The translations under genes and the position numbers were made by a program. Below, piece by piece: positions 1-4,840 of a DNA stretch of 6,897 bases. The stretch's first letter is position 1; each line of letters opens with the position of its first letter. The DNA is from Clostridia bacterium (GTDB taxonomy: Bacteria > Bacillota > Clostridia > Monoglobales > Monoglobaceae). The notes under the pieces were generated by a model. The model was not told where the DNA came from and did no database searches. It saw nothing but the letters and a program-made list of their open reading frames with translations. Location of the stretch: the NCBI GenBank assembly GCA_017409915.1, contig JAFQRU010000145.1, positions 1 to 6,897 of the forward strand, in the 5' to 3' direction.

Positions 1-146
1 CCGATTATCTCAATGGTGATACATATTTCAAAATTCACAGACCAAGCCATAATCTTGACAGAGCCAGAACACAGCTTAAGCTTGTAGCAGATATGGAAAA
101 CAAGATGGATAAAATGAAGGAAATCGTTAACAAGTATTCAAAATAA
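1..146 (+). CDS. C-terminal end of APH-fold sugar kinase (NahK-like), 5' truncated
   Basis: Only the last 47 codons are present; the reading frame starts at base 3 and stops at TAA 144-146. The tail contains YLNGDTYFKIHRPSHNLDR followed closely by RTQLKLVADMENKMDKM. From memory, this is the conserved C-terminus of the phosphotransferase family that includes N-acetylhexosamine 1-kinase and proteins mis-named mucin-desulfating sulfatase. Members phosphorylate GlcNAc/GalNAc-type sugars at the anomeric carbon in the cytoplasm, in mucin or milk-glycan salvage. The ATP-binding and catalytic parts lie outside the window, so substrate and activity cannot be judged. It is the only plus-strand gene here and converges on the ssrA unit. 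An intrinsic terminator follows 14 nt after the stop. The family call is fairly firm; the substrate is inference. Confidence 0.7.
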   Translation, partial: DYLNGDTYFKIHRPSHNLDRARTQLKLVADMENKMDKMKEIVNKYSK

Positions 147-159
147 AATGTATATAAAA

Positions 160-192
160 TGACCACCTAAAAAGGTGGCCATTTTTATTTTT
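160..192 (+). terminator. Intrinsic terminator of the kinase gene, possibly bidirectional
   Basis: Hairpin with arms 161-168 (GACCACCT) and 173-180 (AGGTGGCC), one A/C mismatch, a short A-rich loop, then T5-A-T5 (182-192). Read on the minus strand the mismatch becomes a G-U pair and the stem is followed by ATTTTATATAC, so it may also stop leftward transcripts arriving from ssrA. Confidence 0.8.
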
Positions 193-195
193 GGT

Positions 196-304
196 GCAGG
201 TGTTCATAATGTGTCAAAATTAAAACTCGCAAAAAGTTGGTAGCGACAGCGAACTGTCGTGAGGACGTTTACAACCGAACAGGAGAGCCGAGCGTGACTT
301 TTTT
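196..304 (-). other. Structured non-coding tail beyond the ssrA terminator, possible dispersed repeat
   Basis: No credible coding frame. It holds a perfect 6-bp hairpin, CGACAG (244-249), CGAA loop, CTGTCG (254-259), whose central AGCGAACT is also the centre of the ssrA terminator hairpin. A 9-bp inverted repeat, GACTTTTTT (296-304) with AAAAAAGTC (309-317), shares bases with the ssrA terminator. The stretch lies between two terminators pointing at each other, so it would be transcribed only by read-through. The minus strand can be translated continuously into the tmRNA, but that frame crosses the terminator and the tRNA-like domain and is not a gene. Function unknown. Confidence 0.35.
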
Positions 305-342
305 GAATAAAAAAGTCGAAGCAAAGCGAACTTTGCTTCGAC
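305..342 (-). terminator. Intrinsic terminator of ssrA
   Basis: On the minus strand a perfect 12-bp stem (GTCGAAGCAAAG, 342-331, with its complement 326-315) is closed by a TTCG tetraloop (330-327) and followed by six T (314-309) and then ATTC. It begins 2 nt beyond the encoded CCA end of the tmRNA. This is one of the strongest terminators in the window. Confidence 0.92.
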
Positions 343-343
343 G

Positions 344-692
344 TGGTGGAAGTGACGGGAATTGAACCCGTGTCCGAAGAATTATCCACCCTGAGCGCTA
401 CGAGCGTAGTCTGTGGTTAATTTTCCCTCTTTAAAAGCCTCGCAGACAAGCCTTATAAAGAGGTAGCTTCATAAAATCTAAAAATGCTCAAAGCTTTGCA
501 ATTTCAGTTCACCGCGTTTAGATGAAGCTCCTGTCTCTTTTTGCGGTAGAAAGAGGAGGAACTGCCGCCATAATTAGGCAGCGTAAGCTAAATTTTTGTT
601 AGCGTTTAATTTTAATTTTAGGCTTTTATCGTGGCGCCCACCACGGCTCGCTCTCAAAACTTCAAAATCCCCGTCGAAACCATTGCACCCCC
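344..692 (-). ncRNA. ssrA: transfer-messenger RNA (tmRNA)
   Basis: A 349-nt tmRNA that rescues ribosomes stalled on broken mRNA, acting as an alanyl-tRNA mimic and then as a template for a degradation tag. The 5' end GGGGGTG (692-686) pairs with CACTTCC near the 3' end, followed by discriminator A and an encoded CCA (346-344). G3 falls opposite U, the wobble recognised by alanyl-tRNA synthetase. The conserved GGTTTCGAC lies just inside the 5' end and the T-loop GGGTTCAATTCCC near the 3' end, so the one-piece form is complete. Arms able to form the usual pseudoknots lie between tag and 3' domain. It starts 4 nt after the smpB stop, has no convincing promoter of its own, and ends in a strong hairpin terminator. 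Its 5' end probably arises by RNase P cleavage of a smpB-ssrA transcript (inference). Confidence 0.96.
574..603 (-). other. tmRNA tag-peptide reading frame (ANKNLAYAA, stop)
   Basis: Within the tmRNA, GCT (603-601) is the likely resume codon and is followed by AAC AAA AAT TTA GCT TAC GCT GCC TAA. With the alanine brought by the tmRNA itself the tag would be AANKNLAYAA. It ends in the small hydrophobic AA typical of ClpXP-targeted tags, with Tyr in place of the commoner Leu or Val at the third-last position. The frame stays open upstream, so the resume point is inferred from the GCT codon and its position before the downstream pseudoknot region. Confidence 0.8.
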
Positions 693-696
693 ATAT

Positions 697-1164
697 TTAT
701 CTTTGCATTTCTTTAAGTGCCCTGTCCATACGGCGTTTTGAATCTTTTTCAGCAATAGCAGCGCGTTTATCGTAGTTTTTCTTACCTCGACACACACCAA
801 GGAGCACTTTAACATAAGAACCCTTAAAATAAAGCTTTAAAGGGATTAAAGTATAGCCGTCCTGCTGAGATAATCCGATTAATTTCGCAATTTCTCTCTT
901 ATGAAGAAGAAGTTTTCTTGGCCTTAAAGGATCCTTATTGAAAATATTGCCTTTTTCGTAAGGAGAAATATGCATTCCGATCAAAAAAGCTTCTCCGGTT
1001 TTAACCGAAACATAGCTATCTTTAAGGTTAACTTTGCCCTCACGAACAGATTTAACCTCAGTCCCGGCAAGTTCAATCCCGGCTTCGTATTCTTCATCAA
1101 CAAAATAATCATGATAAGCCTTTTTATTCTGTGCAATAAGGCTATTGCCGTTCTTTGTTGCCAT
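697..1164 (-). CDS. smpB: SsrA-binding protein SmpB
   Basis: 155 residues, the normal length. SmpB binds the tRNA-like domain of tmRNA, replaces the missing anticodon arm and carries tmRNA into the A site of stalled ribosomes in the cytoplasm. Hallmarks in order: GTEVKSVREG (34-43), HISPYEKGN (65-73), DPLRPRKLLLH in the middle, GKKNYDKR ending near residue 134, and a basic C-terminal tail (about 131-155) that folds into the empty mRNA channel. The ATG is preceded by AAAGGAGA (1178-1171) with 6 nt between. A near-consensus extended -10 promoter lies at 1194-1222. The stop is 4 nt from the tmRNA 5' end, so the two partners of trans-translation are almost certainly made from one transcript. No missing residues or frameshift seen. 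Confidence 0.97.
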   Translation of the reverse strand: MATKNGNSLIAQNKKAYHDYFVDEEYEAGIELAGTEVKSVREGKVNLKDSYVSVKTGEAFLIGMHISPYEKGNIFNKDPLRPRKLLLHKREIAKLIGLSQQDGYTLIPLKLYFKGSYVKVLLGVCRGKKNYDKRAAIAEKDSKRRMDRALKEMQR

Positions 1165-1193
1165 AAGGACTCTCCTTTCAAAGTTATTTGCTT

Positions 1194-1222
1194 AGTATAC
1201 CATAAAACATCAAAAGTGTCAA
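1194..1222 (-). promoter_or_regulatory. Sigma-A promoter of smpB-ssrA
   Basis: On the minus strand TTGACA (1222-1217, perfect -35), a 17-nt spacer, then TATACT (1199-1194) with TG one base upstream (extended -10). Transcription should start near 1187, about 22 nt before the smpB ATG. It is the closest to consensus in the window, and it is the only good promoter found that could serve ssrA. Confidence 0.85.
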
Positions 1223-1228
1223 CGAAAG

Positions 1229-1251
1229 TATTTCCATTTTAACAGGAAATA
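1229..1251 (-). terminator. Weak hairpin after the recombinase gene
   Basis: Inverted repeat TATTTCC (1229-1235) with GGAAATA (1245-1251) lies between the recombinase stop and the -35 box of smpB. There is no T tract behind it on the minus strand, so it is at best a poor terminator. Another AT-only palindrome (around 1264-1278) just after the stop is also weak. Recombinase transcripts may run into smpB. Confidence 0.25.
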
Positions 1252-1280
1252 AACAGTTAGTTTACCATAATATTATTATG

Positions 1281-2255
1281 TTATTTTTGTTCCTGTTTTA
1301 CCCAGGAAAGAGGAGATTTTTCCGCCGCTTCACGAATTTGCTCATTGTCAACATGGGTGTAAATTTCAGTTGTTGATAGGTGTTCGTGGCCTAAAATTTC
1401 CTGTAAAGCTCGTATATCAACCCCTGATTGATACATAAGGGTTGCCGCGGTATGCCTAAGCTTATGAGTAGTATATTTACGAGGATCAAGACCTAATTTT
1501 GTTATATTATTTTCAACGATTTGCTGCACCATTCTGCGACTTATGCGCTTGTTTCTGGAAGAGAGGAAGAGGGCATCTGCATCGAAAGCTTCTGTCTTAA
1601 TATTTTTTCTGATTTCCATATAATTAGCAATCGCATTCATACATGCATCGTTTAAATAAACCGTGCGTTCTTTGTTACCTTTACCGGTTATAACAAGGGT
1701 ATCATTGCGGACATCGATTATATTAATGCTGACAAGCTCAGAAAGTCTTAGTCCACAGTTTAAAAATAATGTTATAATACAAAAATCCCTTACAGAATTT
1801 TTTCCGTCTATTACTGATAAAAGGGCTAAACTGTCGTCAACAGTGAGGTTTTTCGGGTTACTTTTCTTGATTTTAATTGATTCAAGCTCTGCAATAGGGT
1901 TTTCTTCAAGCCAGTTCTTTTTTACAGTTATATACTTAAAATATGACCTTAAAGAAGCAATTTTTCGTGCACGGGAAGAAGTCGAGTTATTTCGTTCGCG
2001 ATTTAAAAAGTTCATATATTCATATACAAGATTTAAATCAACCTTTTTAATTAATTCTAAATCTACATCTAAAATATCTATTTTATCAAACTCGGTATCA
2101 GAGGAAACTAATTTAAAACGAATCTTTAAATAACGAAAGAAAGTTCTTAGGTCGTAGAAATATTCCTCAGCAGTATTTTTTGATTTACCCTGAATACTCT
2201 CAATATAAATAAGGAAAGAATTAAGAACTTCCGGCGCTAAATCAAAATTTCCCAT
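1281..2255 (-). CDS. Tyrosine recombinase, XerC/XerD type
   Basis: 324 residues, slightly longer than classical XerC/XerD (about 300). It cuts and rejoins DNA through a 3'-phosphotyrosine intermediate. The N-terminal SAM-like core-binding domain (about 8-120) carries a longer loop near residues 45-72. The catalytic domain has every expected residue: R170 in CGLRLSEL, K192 in TGKGNKER, H264 and R267 in THKLRHTAATL, H290 in ILGHEHLSTTEIYTHV, and nucleophile Y299. It should therefore be active. ATG at 2255 is served by AGGGG (2267-2263) 7 nt upstream. A strong promoter (2329-2357) lies in front, and between promoter and gene sits a perfect 12-6-12 dyad (2289-2318) that may be an operator or a recombination site. 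It could be a chromosome-dimer resolvase or a paralogue with another role; the symbol is left blank because XerC and XerD cannot be told apart here. Confidence 0.9.
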   Translation of the reverse strand: MGNFDLAPEVLNSFLIYIESIQGKSKNTAEEYFYDLRTFFRYLKIRFKLVSSDTEFDKIDILDVDLELIKKVDLNLVYEYMNFLNRERNNSTSSRARKIASLRSYFKYITVKKNWLEENPIAELESIKIKKSNPKNLTVDDSLALLSVIDGKNSVRDFCIITLFLNCGLRLSELVSINIIDVRNDTLVITGKGNKERTVYLNDACMNAIANYMEIRKNIKTEAFDADALFLSSRNKRISRRMVQQIVENNITKLGLDPRKYTTHKLRHTAATLMYQSGVDIRALQEILGHEHLSTTEIYTHVDNEQIREAAEKSPLSWVKQEQK

Positions 2256-2288
2256 AAAAACACCCCTTTTTGAACAAAGCCTCTTTCT

Positions 2289-2318
2289 AATTGCACAAAA
2301 TTTTTATTTTGTGCAATT
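2289..2318 (-). repeat. Perfect 12-6-12 inverted repeat in the recombinase leader
   Basis: Arms AATTGCACAAAA (2289-2300) and TTTTGTGCAATT (2307-2318) are perfect complements around a 6-bp centre TTTTTA (2301-2306). The dyad starts a few bases after the predicted transcription start of the recombinase gene. No T tract follows on the minus strand, so it is not a standard terminator for that gene. It may be an operator, a 5'-UTR hairpin or a recombinase core site; the arm and spacer sizes fit the last idea. Confidence 0.75.
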
Positions 2319-2328
2319 ATCTATTTTT

Positions 2329-2357
2329 ATTATATCATACTCTTTTCTATATTTCAA
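2329..2357 (-). promoter_or_regulatory. Sigma-A promoter of the recombinase gene
   Basis: On the minus strand TTGAAA (2357-2352), a 17-nt spacer, and a perfect TATAAT (2334-2329) preceded by TGA (extended -10). The predicted start near 2322 gives a leader of about 67 nt that begins with the 12-6-12 dyad. Confidence 0.85.
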
Positions 2358-2360
2358 GAG

Positions 2361-2855
2361 GTTTTTAATTTTTTTCTTTGGTTTTTCTATCCTCTATTTT
2401 TTGTTTTCTGATTAAATATAAAATCTATATATGATTATTAGGTATTTGGACAGTATTCCTAAAATCATTCCAATATCTAAAAATCATTTTCTTTTTATTT
2501 TTTTCTTCACATACCTACATATGTCAGAAAAATTATAGATTGATAAAAATTTTTGCATTTTTCAAACAAGCTATCTTTTTATGCTTATTTTTTTATTTAA
2601 TAATGCATTTTTCTTTTAATTTTATATGTATTCGTATAAAACTATTTAATATACAGTAAATTTAGCGTCTAGGCATAATCTAATAACATCCATAAGATTC
2701 AACGCTTACTTTTCGCCTTTTCCCTCTTCTGTGTAAGTTTTCCAGGTCTATCATAACACCGGGCTGCCATCAGCAAAAATCTTTTATCTCTTTCAAAACT
2801 CAAAACCCTCCATTTGTGAATTTTTTAACAAATAAATGCTTCTATCGGGAAATAA
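2361..2855. other. Gene-poor AT-rich region with a GC-richer island
   Basis: No protein gene is supported. Bases 2361-2660 are extremely AT-rich, with many T runs and no long open frame. Bases about 2664-2855 are richer in G and C and more structured. On the minus strand AGCGT/ACGCT arms (2706-2702 with 2668-2664) enclose AATCT/AGATT (2699-2695 with 2681-2677), and CTTAC/GTAAG arms (2737-2733 with 2709-2705) flank a purine-rich loop. On the plus strand a frame without a start codon stays open from 2696 into the next gene's terminator (stop 2888-2890). On the minus strand a 24-codon ATG frame (2754-2680) has no ribosome binding site. It may be an unknown small RNA, a dispersed repeat or a gene relic. 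Confidence 0.35.
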
Positions 2856-2881
2856 CAAAAACCACCCATTTGGGTGGTTTT
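2856..2881 (-). terminator. Intrinsic terminator of the DHHW-domain gene
   Basis: A 10-bp stem AAAACCACCC (2858-2867) / GGGTGGTTTT (2872-2881) with a 4-nt loop, followed on the minus strand by TTTTTG. It begins within 4 nt of the stop codon and ends the rsmE-TM-DHHW unit. Confidence 0.88.
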
Positions 2882-2884
2882 ATT

Positions 2885-4264
2885 CTATAAAGCCATTTTC
2901 GCAATATCTTCGCTTATACCGAGAGATGATGCAGAGTTTATAATAACCAAATCGTCATACTGAACAAAGTTATAGAAATCGTTGAGATTAAAGGTTTCCC
3001 CTCCTCTGTTGAACTGACGGACATCAACAATATAAACTTCTGAATAATTATTAAGAGCCCAGGGAGCAAAAGCATTCCCGTATGATTCTTTGAGAATTAA
3101 CAGTTTTTTACCGTTATCAATTCCTGATGTAAACACAACCATTGGCATATCTCCGCCAATAAACGCAAGATACGAATTAGCATTATAATAAACAGGCTCA
3201 ATCGGACACGCATAATTTCTCATATACATATCCAGGTAACAAGCTCCGGCAGTAAATTTGTTTGGATAGAATTTTTCCAAAACATCAGGATTGTTACGCA
3301 TTATTTCTTCGCCGATTGTCCCTTTTGCAAACTCAGCAATTGAGCCGGTAAAATTACTTTTAGTTGTTATAAAGTCTTCAAGAAGTGGAACTTCCTCCCC
3401 TTTTACCTGCATAAACTCCTTATAAATATAATACGCGCCGCGCTGTGTCCAATGATGGTCAGTTTTAAAATATAAACCTTCTTCAAGGTGTGAAATCAAC
3501 GGCGTAATGGTATTTATCGGCATAATTCTTTCGGATATACTGTTATATACCTTTTTTATAGTTTCTGTCTGATTTGGAGCAACCTCGTTTGGAGCAAAAA
3601 ACTCCGCCGCAGTTGGAACAATAATACTATAAATATTTGTATTTTCAGGGGCAGTTTCAGCCACTAAATTAAGAGCAGAAATATATCTGTCCGTTTCATG
3701 ATCAGTTATGTATTCGAGCATCATTCCGTGATTATCTATAACCGCAGAAGTTTTATGATAAAAAGCATCTCCGCTTAATCGATGTTCATCTGTTGGGAAA
3801 ATATCGGTTAATAAATCTCTTTTCCCTACCTTTTCATCCGCCTTATAAAACGAGGCATTAACCTCACTGCCAAGCAAGAATTCAAGCATATCAATTGGCA
3901 TATAAAATATGTCATTCAGAATCACTGTTGGACTAGAAGAAACATACTTTTCCTCCCCTTTCCAAGCGTCAGTAGAATTCGCTATAACATAGGAAACAAT
4001 ATCGTCTTTAATGGCAACAACGGCTGAAAGTTCACTATCCCAGCCTAATGTGTAGCCAAAAAGCAACAACATTTCATCAACAGGTAAATATGTAGCTTTG
4101 TTATGTCTTATCATAGCGTTATGAAGATAAATTTCCTCATTATCTATCTCAACAACAGGCTTGTCCCAATATAAATTAACTGCACTTTCAAGTCCAAGCA
4201 CCGTTGAGGATAAAATTGCAACAATTAAGAGCAAAACTATAAATTTTTGAGCAAATTTTTTCAT
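2885..4264 (-). CDS. Secreted DHHW-family protein with copper-amine-oxidase-N-like domain
   Basis: 459 residues. An N-terminal Lys-Lys plus hydrophobic stretch (about 8-24) looks like a signal peptide or membrane anchor. Residues about 30-140 resemble the copper-amine-oxidase-N-like (stalk) domain of Firmicutes surface proteins, with two half repeats around ATYLPVDEMLLLFGY and IFYMPIDMLEFLLGS. The remainder matches the DHHW family, related to the AlgJ/AlgX SGNH-like O-acetyl-transfer proteins: KTDHHWTQRGAYYIY (267-281), KESYGNAFAPW (392-402) and VDVRQFN (413-419). By analogy with AlgX, D269, H271 and S394 would form the triad. It may therefore act on O-acyl groups of an envelope polymer outside the membrane (inference; no MBOAT partner is seen here). 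The start chosen is ATG 4264; the in-frame GTG at 4273-4271 lies inside the ribosome binding site AAAAGGTG. It follows the four-TM gene across a terminator-like hairpin with no room for a separate promoter between. Confidence 0.82.
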   Translation of the reverse strand: MKKFAQKFIVLLLIVAILSSTVLGLESAVNLYWDKPVVEIDNEEIYLHNAMIRHNKATYLPVDEMLLLFGYTLGWDSELSAVVAIKDDIVSYVIANSTDAWKGEEKYVSSSPTVILNDIFYMPIDMLEFLLGSEVNASFYKADEKVGKRDLLTDIFPTDEHRLSGDAFYHKTSAVIDNHGMMLEYITDHETDRYISALNLVAETAPENTNIYSIIVPTAAEFFAPNEVAPNQTETIKKVYNSISERIMPINTITPLISHLEEGLYFKTDHHWTQRGAYYIYKEFMQVKGEEVPLLEDFITTKSNFTGSIAEFAKGTIGEEIMRNNPDVLEKFYPNKFTAGACYLDMYMRNYACPIEPVYYNANSYLAFIGGDMPMVVFTSGIDNGKKLLILKESYGNAFAPWALNNYSEVYIVDVRQFNRGGETFNLNDFYNFVQYDDLVIINSASSLGISEDIAKMAL

Positions 4265-4270
4265 GATGAA

Positions 4271-4278
4271 CACCTTTT
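4271..4278 (-). promoter_or_regulatory. Ribosome binding site that fixes the DHHW start
   Basis: AAAAGGTG on the minus strand, 6 nt before ATG 4264-4262. The alternative GTG start, three codons longer, is made of the last bases of this motif and would have no binding site of its own, so the ATG is preferred. Confidence 0.75.
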
Positions 4279-4283
4279 ATTCT

Positions 4284-4309
4284 AAAAAAGGCCGCCAACT
4301 TGGCGACCT
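4284..4309 (-). terminator. Terminator-like hairpin between four-TM and DHHW genes (attenuator?)
   Basis: On the minus strand AGGTCGCCA (4309-4301) pairs with TGGCGGCCT (4297-4289), one G-U pair, three-base loop, followed by six T (4289-4284). The T run ends only 5 nt before the DHHW ribosome binding site. There is no space for a promoter after the hairpin, so the downstream gene depends on read-through or on a promoter upstream of the hairpin. Confidence 0.8.
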
Positions 4310-4315
4310 CTTATT

Positions 4316-4828
4316 TTATTTTTTCTTTTCAAGAAGCGCAAGCCTTACTGCATAAACTATAAAAGCTACTACAAGGAAAAGAACAACGCCATATTCCAAT
4401 ACCTTTGCATCAACTGCAAGATTTAAATTTGCAAGGAAATCCAATACGCCCCAATTTGCCTTCTGAGCAAGAAGCGGTCTGGAAATTAACAATCTTAAAT
4501 CAAAGGATAAGAACAATGTTGCCAAAGAAGCCACAACAAAGAATATTGTATAGTTTCTGCTTCTGGCCACAGCAATCTTCTTCATGCTACCTAAAACTGC
4601 AACCCCAGCAGCAGCAATCGCAAAAATAATTCCCATGACGATGCTGAAAGTGCTTGCAAAATCATATGCAAACATCAGGTAATGGCGTCTTATTATTTCA
4701 AGGATAATAATCCCTCCAAGACCATATGTCAAGGTAAGCATAAAGCCATTAGTAAGTCTTTCGGATGCAGCCATTTTTTCAGTTCTTTTTGCTCTTTTTT
4801 CCATGCTGTTTGTCTTTGTTACTGCCAC
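4316..4828 (-). CDS. Four-helix membrane protein of unknown function
   Basis: 170 residues; the family is not recognised. The N-terminus is strongly basic (about residues 5-24, rich in Lys and Arg) and cytoplasmic by the positive-inside rule. Four hydrophobic segments follow, at about 28-46, 58-80, 93-115 and 143-166, and the tail ends EKKK. No catalytic or metal-binding motif is seen. The start is GTG (4828-4826), supported by a perfect AGGAGG (4842-4837) at 8 nt; the first in-frame ATG (codon 9) would be too far from it. That AGGAGG overlaps the rsmE stop codon, so translation is probably coupled to rsmE. A hairpin terminator and the DHHW gene follow, so the two products may work together at the membrane (inference from position only). 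Confidence 0.8.
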   Translation of the reverse strand: MAVTKTNSMEKRAKRTEKMAASERLTNGFMLTLTYGLGGIIILEIIRRHYLMFAYDFASTFSIVMGIIFAIAAAGVAVLGSMKKIAVARSRNYTIFFVVASLATLFLSFDLRLLISRPLLAQKANWGVLDFLANLNLAVDAKVLEYGVVLFLVVAFIVYAVRLALLEKKK

Positions 4829-4840
4829 TTTCCATTCCTC

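Noticed and set aside
204..389. Minus-strand open frame of 61 codons running from the tmRNA 3' domain leftwards
   Set aside because: It starts inside the tRNA-like domain of ssrA and crosses the 12-bp terminator hairpin; the bases are explained by the RNA gene and its terminator.
970..1242. Plus-strand open frame opposite smpB
   Set aside because: smpB on the other strand is a clear conserved gene with promoter and ribosome site; this is its antisense shadow.
1281..2255. Tyrosine recombinase next to ssrA as the integrase of a genomic island inserted in the tmRNA gene
   Set aside because: The ssrA gene is a common integration site, but here smpB lies between, the recombinase is on the 5' side, the protein is XerC/D-like, and I found no second copy of the ssrA 3' end as an attachment site in the window.
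2289..2318. Dyad as an ordinary intrinsic terminator
   Set aside because: On the minus strand no T run follows, and it lies at the very start of the recombinase leader; on the plus strand there is no gene to terminate and the T run behind it is interrupted.
2361..2660. CRISPR array or origin-like iterons in the AT-rich region
   Set aside because: There are only scattered short T runs and chance repeats such as TGCATTTTT; no regular spacing, no repeated unit and no DnaA-box cluster were seen.
2680..2754. 24-codon minus-strand peptide frame, rich in Arg and Lys
   Set aside because: No ribosome binding site precedes its ATG and no homologue is recognised; better treated as part of the unexplained island.
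2696..2890. Plus-strand 64-codon open frame in the intergenic island
   Set aside because: It has no start codon in frame and no ribosome site, and it runs through the terminator hairpin of the DHHW gene.
4264..4273. GTG start adding three residues to the DHHW protein
   Set aside because: The GTG is part of the ribosome binding site AAAAGGTG for the ATG 6 nt further on.
4405..4629. Plus-strand open frames opposite the four-TM gene and rsmE
   Set aside because: They lack ribosome sites and family features; the minus-strand genes explain the region.
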